The position numbers and the translations under genes were made by a program. Below, piece after piece: positions 50,194 through 63,614 of a stretch of 64,000 nt of DNA. Origin of the DNA: Tamarix chinensis (Eukaryota; Streptophyta; Magnoliopsida; Caryophyllales; Tamaricaceae); assembly GCA_030549775.1 (NCBI GenBank), contig CM060177.1, positions 59,708,638-59,772,637 on the forward strand, given 5' to 3'. The notes beneath the pieces were generated by a model. It had not been told where the DNA came from. It saw nothing but the letters and a program-made list of their open reading frames with translations, and ran no database searches. Within the stretch, counting starts at the first letter, position 1. Each line of letters begins with the position of its first letter.

Positions 50194-52558
50194 ACCCCTT
50201 TCCCCCTCCCTTTAAGCCCTCTAAGTTTCTCCTTGCAGCCCCTCTTCCCTTCCCTTAAATTCTAGTAAGAAAACAAAGGTAAGTGCAGCCCCAAAACTCC
50301 CCTCTCCCCTCCACCGAATTTAGTTTCAAAATTCTTCCAGCTTTTACCTTGTGTTCTACCTTCTCCAAGCGGCCATTTTCCTTCCCCAAGTAAGCACTCT
50401 ATCCTTGGTAAGTTCGGTGCTTAAATTCATGCACCGGCTGCCTCGTTTATTCTTCATAATAATTTTCAAGTATTAGTTAGCGTAGGTTGCATTTTGATTA
50501 TTTTATTTTGCATAAATATTAATGCTTGTATTTTGGATGGTGTTTTCACTTCTAGGTAACCTCGACCTCGCTTAGAGTATTTTTTTGGAGGAAGCTCAAG
50601 GTAAACCCAACTAACCCGAAGACGGTAGAATTTTTATGTGAAAATGATAAGCTAGTTGCTGGGACTAAATCATGATATAATGTATATATATCAAATTATC
50701 ATATGTTTGTGGGAAATGGGAGCATGATGTATTTCTTTTCTACATGAATACCATGATGTGTAAATTAACATGTGTTATCATGCAATCTTTTCATGTGCCT
50801 AAGTGACATTCTAAATATTTGACGAAGTATATGATAATGATAACGAACTTGAATTATGCTAGTAAAATGAGATGAATATGTCTAAGGTAAAATGTAGTTT
50901 ATATGGGAGCGTGTTGTAGTTCATTCATACATGAATATATTGAAGTGTAAATTAATATGTGTTACCATGTAATCTTTTTATATGCCAAAGTGATATTCTT
51001 AAATGTGAAAAAGTGAACGCTAATGGTAACGAACTTGGTTTTATGCTAGTATAATGAGAAAGATATGTTTAAGGTAAAATGTAATTTTATATACCATGAT
51101 TGTGTTGAGATTTGTTGGTGAAAATTGTATGAGCCTATGAAATATTGGAAATGCATGCTAATAGTGTTTACATGTACTATGTATGATAAATGGTTAGGGA
51201 TAATATGGTCCTTTGTAGTACCGAAGAGATTGTCGGATGTAAAGTATCAATAATTATTTTATGCTAGCGTTTCATGACAAATGGCTTATGTAAGTAAACT
51301 CAGTAAGGCAAAAAGTTGTTTCAAAGTGGATAAATGGATCAATTAAATTAAGTGTTGGCCTTAAAATAAATGTTGGGAATAATTGGATAATTGGTTTGAA
51401 CTTTGAATCGAAAAATTAATTGGGCTATGGCATAATGCCTAACCCTAGGCCGTGTTGGCTTGGAATGGTTGTGACCTTGTGGTCTTGGATGTGATGTTGT
51501 CTGTTGGTGGCTGACTAAGTTTAATGATGTGAATCTCGACATTCTAAAAGGAAATAATAACCCGAAATTTCATAAGACAATAATTACTTAAAGAGAAAGA
51601 CTCGAGTTGGAAAGGAATCTCGTGCCTCGGACTTGGCCGCCGAGTGCATAATTTTGGGCCTTCGGGTTAAGGGGCTCACTTCTGCTCTATAGGTATTCCA
51701 TACACCCTATAGGGAGTACGCGTACTTAAGGTCTTGAGTTCTGAGGTTTAGTATGGGCGACTGTTATGTATTGTGGCTTCCTTGGCGAGCTTTGCCTTGG
51801 AATTGAGTGATTTTTTTTGGTACCACCCTCCTTGACGATCTTTTTCATGGATATGGGATTATATTCCACTTGAAAATTGCTATGAATTTTATAACCAGAT
51901 TAGACACCCACCATAATACTTCTATAATAATCAGAATAGGAATGACTTGACCTTGGTGAGATTGCTCGGAATATCACTAACTCTTCCTATTGGGCCATAA
52001 TGTATGGTTGTTGGTAAGTTAAATTGAGAATGAATTGTAAGCATGCCTTAAATGCCTTTGATAGAGATTTTGACCTAGTTCGTGATGTTAAATGTGATGT
52101 GGTTGTGTGTTTCAAAATCGCGGCCTTGCATGTGAGCATATGTTCTCTTTGAATTCCGTACTTGTATGATGTTTGCTATGTGGGTATGCTACCTCTCCGG
52201 AGGCGTTGTGGTTTACTCAGTATGAGGAAGTCATACAGATGCTATCACTTTTCAGAGGAGTACGTCCAAGGCATGCGTTGGCTAAAGGACTACGAGGAGC
52301 GTCACCCCGACAAGTAGGTAGATTTAGGGAGCGAGTGGACCCCGCCCCTTTTTCCCCTTTTTCCTTGTAATTTGTTGGACCGTAAGAGTGTAAGGCAGAC
52401 CATATATGACTTTTGCGTACTCCGTTGTTATTTTCTAAATGGTTAGTTATTTAATTCTTAAACAATCATTTATCTTGGATAATATGTCTTTTGCAAAACT
52501 CTTAATTTCGTATTATATTTCTCTTAACTTTGGATGGTTTGATTTGTTTAAGCCTTAG

Positions 52559-52602
52559 CACTTGATGTAAGGATGGAGAGGAGACCAGACTTATGTCAAG
52601 TG
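52559..52602 (+). promoter_or_regulatory. Terminal hairpin of LTR S
   Basis: CACTTGATGTAAG (52559-52571) pairs with CTTATGTCAAGTG (52590-52602), 11 of 13 positions. It is the counterpart of B 24396-24441 with a different stem sequence, followed by the shared GTGGCGGTAATACC-like motif. Confidence 0.55.
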
Positions 52603-55600
52603 TGGCGGTATTACCCACCATTCTTTAATTTTCGCTTCCGCAAAGCATAATTTAAACGAAATTTTTCAAGTCGTGATTTTGGGGTGTTACACTAACCATT
52701 TAGAAAATAACAACAAAGTACGCAAAAGTCATATATGGTCCGCCTTACACTCTTACGGTCCGACAAATTACAAAGAGAAGGGGAAAAAGGGGGCGGGGTC
52801 CACTCCCTCCCTAAATCTACCTATTCGCCAGGGTGACACTCCTCATAGTCTTTTAGCCAACGCATGCCCTGGACGTACTCCTCTGAAAAAAGATAGCATC
52901 AGTATGACTTCCTCGTACTGAGTAAACCACAACGCCTCCGGAGAGGTAGCATACCCACATAGCAAACATCATGCAAGTACGTAATTCAAAGAGAATATAT
53001 GCTCACATGTAAGGCCGCGATTTTGAAACACACAACCACATCACATTTAACATCATGAGCTAGATCAAAATCTCCATCAAAAGCATTTAAGGCATGCTTA
53101 TAATTTCATAATCAATTTAACTAACCAACGACCATACATTATGACTTAAGAAGAAGAGTTAGTGATATTCCAAGCAATCTCACCAAGGTCAAGTCATTCC
53201 TATTCCGATTATTATAGAAGTATTATGGTGGGTGTCTAATCTGGTTATAAAATTCATAGCAATTCTCAAGTGGAATACAATCCCATATCCATGACAAAGA
53301 TTGTCAAGGAGGGTGGTACCAAAATAAATCACTCGATTCCAGGGCAAAGCTCGCCAAGGAAGCCATACGACATAACAGTCGCCCATACTAAACCTCAGAA
53401 CTCAAGACCTTAAGTACGTGTACTCCCTATTGGGTGTATGGAATACCTATAAAGCAGAAGTGAGCCCCTTGACCCGAAGGCCCAAAACTATGCACTCGGC
53501 GGCCAAGTCCGAGGCACCAGATTCCTTTCCAACTCGAGTCTTTCTCTTTAAGTAATTATTGTCTTATGAAATTCCCGGTTATTAGTTCCTTTTAGAAATT
53601 TGAGATTCACAACATTCAACTTAGTCACCCATCAACAAACAACATCACATCCAAAGACCATAAGGTCGCAACCATTCCAAGCCAACATGACCTGGGGTTA
53701 GGCATTATGCCATAGCCCGATTAATTATTCGATTCAAAGTTCAAACCAATTTTCCAATTATTCCCAACATTTATTTTAAGGCCAACACTTAATTTAATTA
53801 ATCCATTTATCCACTTTGGAACACCTTTTTGCCTTAATGACCAAAATACCATTAACATTCACCATGCATGATACACATATACACTCCTAGCATGCATTTC
53901 TAATTTCCCATAAATTCATGCAATTTCCACGAATAACTTTCAAATACGATCAGGGTATATAAAATTTACACTTCTATCCCTAGAACACACCACACATAAT
54001 AATCACCATTTAAGCACATTTATACTCTAAGTTAACATGCTATACATTAAAAAATTATCTAAATTATACAAGGGACACATTTAATCTATTCACGGGTCTT
54101 ACTCGAAACATGACATTATCGGTTGGGCTCAAATCCTAAACATGCACATTTCTCTTTTAGCATAAGTCCATATATGAGCATACACTTTTAATTTTTAGAT
54201 TACTACCTAATTATACAAAATTTTAGCTTGGTAACATATCTTAGTACCCTATCCATACTCATTTCATTTTCTTAGCATAAATCCATATTCGTGGTCATAA
54301 GCGTACACTCTTTAAATTTTAGTATATTATTTAGGCATGTGAAAGATTGCATGATAACACATGTTAATTTACATAAAATGATATTCATGTAGAAAAGGAC
54401 TACAACATGCTCCCATTTCCCACATAATTTGATATATACATTCTATCATGATTTAATCCTAGCAACTAGCTTATCATTTTCACATAAAAATTCTACCGTC
54501 TTCGGGTTAGTTGGGTTTACCTTGATCTTCCTCCACAAATACTCTAAGCGAGGTCGAGGTTACCTAGAAGTGCATTCACCACCCAAACTACAAGCATTAG
54601 TATTTATGCAAAAAAATTAAATAATCCAAATACAACCTACATAGGCTAATACTTGAAAATTATTAGGAAGAATAAATGAGGCATCCGGTGCATGAATTTA
54701 AGAAATGAACCTACCGAGGATAGAGTGCTTACTTGGGGAAGGAAAATGGCTGCTTGGAGAAGGTAGAACACAAGGTAAAAGCTGGAAGAATTTTGAAACC
54801 AAATTCAGTGGAGGGGAGAGGGGAGTTTTGGGGCTGCACTTACCTTTGTTTTCTTGTTGGAATTTAGGGAAGGGAAGAGGGGCTGCAAGGAGAAACTTAG
54901 AGGGATTAAAGGGAGGAGGAAAGGGGTTGATATCTGCAGGTTGGGAATCAAATAAAAGGGGGAAAAGATGGAGAGAAATGGGCTGCTACAAGGGTGAGTG
55001 GGGAAGGGTGCTACATGTTGGTTTTTGGGGGGAGAGTTTCGAAGCTTTTGAGGAGGGAAAAGGGGCTTGTTGAATGCATGGGAAAAGAGGATAAATGAGG
55101 GATAGGTGGCTGGATTAATGGGATAGGGGTGCAGGTTGAGAAGGGGGGAGATACAGGCTGTATCTCGATGGAGGGGCTGGGGTTACGTGGGGTTTTGGGG
55201 CTGCATAAGGCTGGTGACGTGATGGCTATGGCTGAACTGATTTGCTTGTATTTTCGCAGGGAAGAAGGGAATGGGTAAGGAGGAAAATAGGTGTGTAGAT
55301 GGAGGAAGGATAGGGTAGGGGTGCAGGCTGGAGGAAGGAAGGATGAGGCTGCAAGTTAGGGGATGGTAGGTTGAGTGTCGAAGGGTAGAGGCTGCAGGTG
55401 GTGAGTGATGTGAGGGAAGATGGTTGAGTGATGGCTGCCAAATTTTGGAGGCTTGGGTGGCGTGAGAGAGAGTGAGGTTGGGGAAGGAGAAGAGATGTGT
55501 TTGGGGAAGAGGAAAGGATGCAAAAGAGGGGGATAATGCTGGCTGGAAATGACTCATGCATGGGGAGAGAGGGAAGGTGACGGGTGCATGGCTGGGAGCT

Positions 55601-56049
55601 GCAGGTCATGCGACCTGCTGGGGGTGGTTTGGGCTGGGCTTACATGGGGAAGAAGGTGGGAAAGAGGTGCAGGTTAATTATAGAAAAGATTAGGAAGAAA
55701 AGAAAAAAAACTCCTTAGGTAGTAGCTAACAAGAAGGTTATTAGGAAAAAGAATTACCACTCAAACAAGGCTTAATCTCCTCCAAAAAGAAATCATGATA
55801 CTATTATTATTATGACCAATATTATTATTATTATTATCATTATTTTATCACTTCCCCCATTTCATTATGTTTGAAATTTTGCTAACATTAATATTATTCT
55901 TACAATCCCTTCTATTTTAGTTACTCGCCTCTTGTGATCGGTATTATTACGACATCAATTTTTTTTTCTTCCTCTACTCTTTCTTGCACTTAGCCTGGGT
56001 TATTTATAACTTATGATTTATGGAACCACTCGAGAAAACAAGGCGATCG

Positions 56050-56104
<55 letters not shown>

Positions 56105-56107
56105 TAA
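56050..56107. repeat. (AAT)n microsatellite in R
   Basis: About 18 AAT units. The matching position in S (49010-49055) is shorter and interrupted, so this tract changed length after the two copies separated. Confidence 0.9.
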
Positions 56108-56194
56108 TAATAATCTTATGGTTCACTTTGCCTACTAATCACGTTTTAAGTCTTGCATGTCTAAAATAAGGGTTAATTAATACGGGGTATTAAA

Positions 56195-59024
56195 CATGAC
56201 TTAAATTTACTTGGTCCAATAGAAGTTGGATAGAGTCATGGTTAATATTCCCTGGTCAACCAAGTTTCCTTTGTCCTATGCACAATTTAAAGAGACCATT
56301 TTCTCTAATCATAGCCCTTCTTTAGTTCCTTTAAATGATTCTCAACCCCAGTTTAAAAGTCATTTCAAGGTTTATGATATGTGGACCCTGCATCCACATT
56401 TTCTTTCTCTGGTGGTTGGTTGTTGGAAGCCTTTTTCTCATATCAATATTTAAAAAAAAATTTAGATCAATCTAAAGACTGTTAAGTTTAAGCTGAAATC
56501 TTTTAATAGAGAGAACTTTGATGCTCTTTCTTCTAAAGTGCAGCAGGCTAGAGATCATCTAAAGAAAAGTCAAGAGGCCTTGGGATTGCATCCTTCTAGT
56601 TTATCTCTGCAGTATGAAGACAATGTAATCTGAAGACCTATGCATTCTATGCTTCCTGTGAGGAAAGTTTTCTCAAATAGAAATCTGGTATTAAATGGCT
56701 GCATTTGAGGGATTCTATCTGGCATTATTTTTTCTCTATTATGAGGGCTCGACAACAACATAATTTTATCAGAAAGATTCAGCTCGACTTAGGGACTGTT
56801 TGTTGTGATAGTAATGATATTGCTCAGGCTTTTATGACTTTCTATATAGATTTGGTGGGTAATAGAGGTGCAGCTACAAGCTATGTTTCAGAAAACATTT
56901 TTAAATTGGGACCTTTTCTTTATATTCAACATCAACATGATTTATTAAGACCTATTTCTATGCAAGAGGTCAAAGATGCTTGATGGTCCATTGGAAATTT
57001 CAAAGCCCCTAGGCCTGATGGATTCACTATTGGATTTTTTAAGGCTGCCTAGAATGTGGTAGGGGGTGATCTAGAGTTGGTGGTTAGAAGGAGTTTTCAA
57101 ACAACATTTGTTCATTTTTTCATGGGCCAGTCTAAGTTGGTGCTTATACCAAAAATTGTAAATGCTATAAAGTTGGTTGATTTTTGACCCATTGCTTGCT
57201 GCAATGAGGTTTATAAGGTTTTGGCTAAAGTATTGGTTGGGAGGTTGCAATGTGTCCTACCTTCCATTATCCACCCATCTAAGTCAGGTTTTGTGAAGGG
57301 AAGAAGAATTGGTGATAACGTTCTCTTGGCCCATGAATTGTTGTGTATGTATAATAGGAAGAATATTTCTCCTATATGCATCATTAAAGTTGACATGAGG
57401 AAAGCCTATGATTTTATGGATTGGAATTTCTTAGAAAGGATTATGTTAGGCCTACACTTCCCTATGTATTTTGTTAAAGTAATCATGGTCTGTGTCTCTT
57501 CTGCTTATTCCTTGTCTATCAACAATGTTTTGTAGCCTCCTTTCAAAGGAAAAAAAGGTCTTTGGCAGGGGGATCCTTTATCTTCCTTTCCTTTCTATTT
57601 GTTATTATCAGGGAGTATCTTAGTAGGTCTTTCCAATCCTTATGGAGTAGGACTAATTTTCAAGGGCAGCCCAAGTGCAGGAAGTAAAATATTATCAATT
57701 TAAGTTTTGCAGATGACCTCTTAGTTTTCTGCAAAGCTGATGTATATTTTGTGAAGGCCATTGAGGAGGTCTTAGATAATTTCTCTACATGCTCAGGTCT
57801 CCATATAAGCTCTGCAAAAAGTGTGGTGTTTTTGGGAGGTACTTATCAGAGGTTAAAGCAAGCTATAAAATCTATTCTTCCTTTTCAAGAAGGTATATTT
57901 TCTTTCAAATATTTGGGGTGTCCCTCTTGATGCCTCCAGGCTTAAAGCTACAGATATGTTGGAGTTGGTTCAAAACATTTCTGGTAGGATGCAACATTGG
58001 GAAAATAAGCTTCTTTCTTTTGCTAGAAGGGTTTAATTGTTACAATGAGTGATCATAGGCATAACTAATTACTGGAGTCAAATTTTCTTTCTCCCCCAAA
58101 AGATTATTTATAAGGTGGTGGCCCTGTGTAGGGCTTTCCTTTGGTCTGGCAAAGTTTCTCCTACTAAGAGAGCTTTAGTGGCTTGTAAAGTGGTATGTTT
58201 ACCAAAGAAGGAAGGAGGTTTGGGCTTGTTAGATTTGTTTTCATGGAATATTGCGGCTATGGGGAAGATGTTGTGGCACTTATCTTAGGATAAATATGCC
58301 CTTTGGATAAAATGGGTGCATGCTTACTACATCAAAATACAAGATGTGGTCTCCTGCAGCCTACCCTACACTACTTCAGGGCTACTACAAATTTTTTTTC
58401 CTTAAGGTGTGTCCTCTTACCTGTTTTCCAGCAATGGTAGAGTGAGAAAGCCTACTCTATAGCTAAGGATTATGAGGCTATTAGATATGTTGCACCTCAG
58501 GTGCCCTGGTGGAGAATTGTGTGGTTAAGTTTTGCAGCTCCTAAACATAAATTTATATTATGGTTAGCTACACATTCTAGTCTCCTCACCAAAGATCATA
58601 TTAGCATCTTTTTTCCTACCATCAATCAGCAGTGTTTTTTTTTTGCACTCAGAATGAAACTCTGCTACATCTCTTATGTCAATGTACTGAGTTGAAGAAA
58701 ATATGGTTTGCTATAGGTCATGGTGGTGGTTTTAGAGTAAGGCACAAATCTATTGTAGGGGTCTTTGCCTCTTTGTTAAGAAGAAGAAGCAGGAAGGTTG
58801 TCATCTCTCATTTTTACTCTAGCTTTTATGCTGTTGCTCTCTATGAGATTTGGAAAGCTAGAAATAATTGTATCTTCTTGAACAGAGCTTGGGATTTGAA
58901 AGGGGTAGCTCACATGTTTGCTTTGACTATATCATCTCTTTGTCTCCAATCTAGTAGGAGGAAAAAGTTTTCTAGTTTGGTTGGAAGGGTAGAAAACTTC
59001 TACAATTACATTAGTAACATTTGA
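56195..59024 (+). mobile_element. L1-type LINE, 3' part (endonuclease end, reverse transcriptase, zf-RVT)
   Basis: Continuation of the LINE at 47464. The endonuclease end is near 56225-56340 (DRVMVNIPW, SNHSPSLVP). Reverse transcriptase 56950-58050 has NFKAPRPDGF (57000), LVLIPK, HPSKSGFVKGRRIGDNVLLAHEL (57265-57340), KVDMRKAYDFMDWNFLE, the WQGDPLS block near 57565, and the catalytic FADDLLVF at 57708. A zinc-binding reverse-transcriptase C-terminal region runs 58500-59010 (PWWRIVW, FILWLATHSSLLTKD, ETLLHLLCQC, IWKARNNCIF). The catalytic Asp pair survives, but stops and shifts occur throughout. No clear poly(A) tail or target duplication was found. Confidence 0.85.
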
Positions 59025-59439
59025 TCCTTGATATATTACTTCATCTTTTATTTTTTAAAAATCATATAATATATTACTCATGCATATAACTTAACATACA
59101 ACAATTGTATGTACCATTTATTCAACATGTTATTATTTTACCATGGATGTCATAATACTTAGAGAATGTAAACCTATAATATAACTCTAATTCTAAGAAA
59201 TCTTAACATGATTGCACACAAATTCTACCATCTTATGAGTGATTTTATTTACCCCAAATACAACCTTAGAAAAAGTATAAAACCATTTTTCCCAAGATCC
59301 TTAATGATTGCCTAGGAATTTAACACCCAATAACGTATATATTAGGATTTAATATAACACATAAATAACCCAAAAGTACTAAAACAACCCAAGGATAACT
59401 AATTGACTGAAGCAAAGTAGCAATTCAATTAAATGACTC
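59025..59439. other. Junction region, nothing firmly identified
   Basis: A/T-rich sequence after the LINE. The end of inverted LTR E probably lies here, but no LTR terminus is recognisable. Confidence 0.4.
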
Positions 59440-59677
59440 ATAAACAAAGGAAGGATGTAATAGGTGGAAGTTGAAGAGAAGATAGGATGGAGAAATGGTG
59501 GAGTTGTATGTTGCTGTGGGGAATGGAATGTCAAGATTGGTTGGTTTAGGGAAGGGAGAAATGGTGGAGAATGGTGCAACAAAGGGAGGAGGATTGGCAC
59601 AAATGGCTAAAGCCAAGGGAGAAGGGTTTAATGCTCTTGGATGAAGGTTTGGGTGATTTTGGTAAGGTTGTAGAGCT
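59440..59677 (-). mobile_element. Inverted LTR E, internal part
   Basis: Purine-rich on the plus strand, i.e. the complement of a pyrimidine-rich LTR leader, contiguous in kind with 62766-63200 across insertion D. The 3' end of E is not resolved. Confidence 0.5.
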
Positions 59678-59682
59678 TCAGT
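59678..59682. repeat. Target duplication TCAGT, left of D
   Basis: TCAGT recurs at 62761-62765. Confidence 0.8.
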
Positions 59683-62600
59683 TGTAATACCGCAAAATTT
59701 TTAGCTAAATCAAATTCTGAGTAATTAATATCAAAACCTAATTCTAAGCTTGCGAATTCATTTTTCTATATTATCCTAACTCCCTAATTCTAAATCTTAG
59801 CCTAATCCAAATTTTTGTTTCGGGTTATTAATATTTTTCTAACTTAAATCTATTCTTGGATAGTTATCTGACCTAAACCTAAATATAAACCTCTACCTTT
59901 TCTTTTACCTATTTCCTTTTCCTTAACCTCTACATATCTTATTTAATTCTTTTTTTTTATCTCCAAATTGATCACCTTACCCTACCTCTGCCAAGCATAC
60001 CCCAACCCCAATAAATTCCCACCTCTTGCAATTGTGGGTTGGGGTTTGAAATTTTTGCTCGATTCTAACTTCCCCTATCTCCCTATTTGCGTGTATGTAA
60101 ATATATGTACATATACCTCATTTAATTCCCTAAAAAATACCTCCTTGTTCCTCAATGTTTTTTTTTTAAAAACACCCCAAACACCCTCCTTCTTTCCCCT
60201 CCTTACCATCGCTAAAACCACCCTAAAATACCCCTAAAAACCCACCTTCGGTAGCCCTTGCTTCACCTCATCCACCACCAATGGAAAAACCTTCCATTCT
60301 CTTACCCCTATCTATAGTAAAATCCTATAAAAAACCCTTTGTTGCAACAAAATCCTTCAAAACAACCCCAAAGTTGTTGTAAAATCCATCGAAACACACA
60401 CACTAACCATTGGTAATACAAACCAAAACCTCCTTCTACCCTTCGGAAAAATCCTTCAAAACACCCCTAGCTTCTACAACAATTGATATTCCCTACACCC
60501 CTTTCTAGAAAGCCTCACCGTTCCCTATCCCCTTTCTGCCCTCCTTGGCTCCTTCCTGTTGCTAGCCTTATTGGCTGGCAACCCATTCTTCAAACCTAGT
60601 TTGGTTTTTCCTATTCTTTTTCCTTTTTATTACATTAACCCTTCATTTATTATATCATTAATTATAATTATTCTTTGTTAATTATTCATAGGTGATATTC
60701 CAAAAGTTTTATAAGAAGAAGATTAGGATAAGCGTGCTTAGAGACTGGAGCCTTTATTAGTAAGCATATTATCGATGCTTTGGGTTTTCTGTTAAATTCT
60801 TGTATAATTATTTGTGTTATCATGTTATTGTTATTGTATTATTAAAATGCATGATGATGATGATATGATATATTAATATGTATTATATGATAGAAAGGAA
60901 GTGAGAATATTAAAATATATGCTGATACGATGATATTATGGTAGGACGTATTTTTATGGATGAGTATAAATTGTGGGAGAGTAGTATGGGCCTAGTCAAT
61001 TATTATAAGTGAAAAATAATTATGTTTAAGATGTATGTTGATAAAAGGAGTATTTGTAAAAAAATGATATTGAGGATATGAAATATTTGTAAAATAAGTG
61101 CTATCGGTTATTTTTAAGGGCATTTTTGTTAATACGGGTTAATATGGGAATTTTGGTATTTTAACATTTTAGATGGATTAAAATATACTAATACTATAAT
61201 GTGAAGTGTTTGGGAGTGATTATGAAGACCATAAGTTCTTCAGATGAGAAAATAGCCTAATTTGGAAATGGTAGCCCTAAAACGATAATATTATTACCAC
61301 ATGTGTAAAATATTAGAGTTAGGACACAAATTTTGAATATGTTTTTAATATGCATGTTTTAGGGTTTTGGGAGCCTTATGGGAGAAGTTATAACTTTTGA
61401 GATAGGGCTATTATTGCATGTGTAAGATTGAGATTTAGACTTTAAAATTTAGGTATCTTAATGATACTATTATTTGAGGAACATATACTAAATTTGGTGG
61501 ATAAATGATGAATATGGGGGAAGTTATGCTTTAATTGTGAATTTAGGGTTTACGAAAAAAAATGAGCATCTTAATCTTTGAGAATAGTCTTGTTATATGT
61601 ATATTAAAGTCTCACTTGTATTAATTATGTTTCTTATTCATAACCCAATCATGAATAAAACACTAATAATTTAAAGTGAAAGATCACGTGAGCCAAGCCG
61701 AGGTATTGTATTAGTACGTTCCACCTACTTAATAATAGTGTCCATGTGTGTTTTTTCCTGGGAGGTGCATCATAGCGTTCCATCAGTTTAAGAATAGTGG
61801 GGCCTAATCTCCAAATGAAAGATAATTTGATTCTAAGATATGTAACCAATGATTAAGATACTAATCACTTACAGTGAAAGATTACGTGAGTCAGCACCAG
61901 GGTATAGAATTTCATACTACCGGCTTAATAATAGTGGCCAGGTTCGTTATGCCTTAGGAGGTGCTTTTGGCCATTCCACCAATTTAAAAATAGTGCCCAA
62001 GAGCGTTTTACCTTTAGAGGTGTAGGGTCTGTTCCACCGACTTAATAATAGTGGCCAAGATTGTTTTTCCCTAGGAGGTATTTTAGACCACTCCACTGGT
62101 TTAAGAATAGTTGGGTCCCTAGACTCAACACAAATAAAACAATGAGTAATATCATCTTAAAATATTATGAAACTAAACCAGTAATTACCTTATGTTGATT
62201 CTAATATCTCACACGTATACTGCTTTCCGTTATGAATGTGTGTACTGATATGTTTTACTGACTTTGATTGTATTGGTACCTTAGTTAGCACGTAGCGTAC
62301 TAATCATCCTTTTCATGGGTACTACTCATTTCTATGAACATATGACCGTGATGGTTTTGTGCAGGTCTTTGAGGAACCAGTTGATGATTTCGTTGCCTTT
62401 ATTGCATTGTGTAGGGAAGAGTGACTTTAATCTGTACTAGGTGTTTGGATACAGAGTCATGTTATTTGGATGATATTTTTACATGAATACCATTTTTGGA
62501 CTCTTTGATCCATGGTATCCCTTTTGTAGTATTTTTTTATTGTAATCCAAAGTTAATCTTCAAACTCGTATTTGGTATTATGAAACTTCTTTTACTTTTA

Positions 62601-62760
62601 GTTATCCTATTAAACATTTTAAATTATTTAGCCTTGTGATTGGCATATGGTTGGGATGGTAAACCTGACTTATGTAAATTATGGAGGTAACACTCAGTTA
62701 TTTTAATTATGCTTCCTTTGTAAAATGAAAATTTTTAGTAGTAAATTTTGGGGTATTATA
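59683..62760 (+). mobile_element. Solo LTR D (3078 bp)
   Basis: TGTAATACCGCAAAATTT ... TTTTGGGGTATTATA (final CA decayed to TA), flanked by perfect duplication TCAGT. Order: A/T-rich start, pyrimidine-rich leader (59870-60620), splice-like block with perfect hairpin TAAGCGTGCTTA (60729-60740), A/T-rich middle, six CCACCGG-type motifs, and terminal region. No genes. Short frames (59968-60237) are leader artefacts. Confidence 0.82.
61715..62115 (+). repeat. Six-copy CCACCGG-type motif array, LTR D
   Basis: Copies near 61722, 61775, 61916, 61975, 62033 and 62092. TTAATAATAGTGG forms tend to alternate with TTTAAGAATAGTGGG forms. Two halves are introduced by similar sequence (GAAAGATCACGTGAGCCA near 61679, GAAAGATTACGTGAGTCA near 61877), showing an old internal duplication. 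Confidence 0.72.
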
Positions 62761-62765
62761 TCAGT

Positions 62766-63614
62766 GGTGGAGGATGTAACAAAGGGGGAGGTATGGTGGA
62801 AATGGGTGCAACAATGTAGAGAGTTGCAGTAGTTACGGCTGAAGGTTGGGGTGTGGTGCTCTATATATTTAGACAAAGATGGAGGGCTAATTTGGTGAGT
62901 TTGGGTGAGGGAGTTGGGGTGCATTTTGTGAGCTTGAGCTTTGGTGCCGGGATTATTTTGGCAAGGATAACCAGTGTAGGGGGTGAGGGATTGGTGGAAG
63001 GGGACTTTACTAAGGGGAAGTGGTATATGGTATTGTGCTTTGTCAAGAAAGGGATGGTGGAAAAGAAATGGGCAAGGAGTGTAGCGATGGAGAAATAAAG
63101 GGGTTTTACTTGTGTGAAGGAGATTTGGAGGAAGGGTATAAATGCATGATTCTTGGGGGTTGATACATAGTGTAAAATTAGAGAGGACAGAGGGATTATA
63201 TAAGTAGCGATGTGAAAAAAAAATTGTGGAGCAAAACAAGGAGAGGAAAACATAGGTTAGAAGGAGGTATGATGTGTGAGGATTTAACACCAGGGAAGGA
63301 ATGGAAGGAGGATCAATAAGATGTAGGTTAGGCTAGGGTAATTATATAGGTTAAGAACTTGGTAAAAATATCCAATTACCAGAGTAGGAGTTACTTGACG
63401 TAATAGATACGGGTTAAGATCTAGCTTAGGATTAGAATAACACACTCTCTAACAAATTTTATTCAAATTACATTCTATATCTAACCTATAATAATAATAA
63501 TAATAATGCATATATCAATAATATATTTAATACAGAACACCCTAAAAAAATTATTATTAATAATACATATAATTATTGGTTTATAATTAGGGTTTTTGAG
63601 AATGGGGTATTACA
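62766..63614 (-). mobile_element. Inverted LTR E, 5' part
   Basis: Minus-strand start TGTAATACCCCATTCTCAAA at 63614, collinear with the start of F (27879), including the ACCCGTATCTATTACGTCAA region near 63400 versus F near 27665. It is interrupted by D. The minus-strand frame 62703-63290 is a leader artefact that crosses the D boundary. Confidence 0.7.

Larger units (their letters stand above)
48933..52691 (+). mobile_element. Solo LTR S (3759 bp), nested in R
   Basis: TGTAATACCACG ... TTTTGGGGTGTTACA with perfect duplication CTAAC. Parts: short ATT tracts (49012-49060, 49270-49320), pyrimidine-rich leader 49380-50270, TATA-like CTACAAATATC at 50183, splice-like block (50556-50599), CTCGAGTTGG/GGCCGCCGAGTGC region 51590-51720, and terminal hairpin (52559-52602). 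Same family as R, opposite orientation. No protein gene. Confidence 0.87.
48683..56194 (-). mobile_element. Solo LTR R (inverted), hosting S
   Basis: On the plus strand it begins TGTAACACCCCAAAATCAC (inverted LTR end) and finishes ACGGGGTATTAAA (inverted start). Flanking CAGGA (48678-48682) and CATGA (56195-56199) are a one-mismatch duplication. Collapsing the insertion rejoins LINE endonuclease codons in frame (YSG then FTWSN). Excluding S, R is about 3.75 kb. Pieces 48683-48932 and 52697-56194 are the reverse complement of S. Frames here are leader artefacts. Confidence 0.85.

Noticed and set aside
52173..52921. Frames at 52173-52370 and 52673-52921 with similar content
   Set aside because: They are the same LTR region read from S and from inverted R; no domain.
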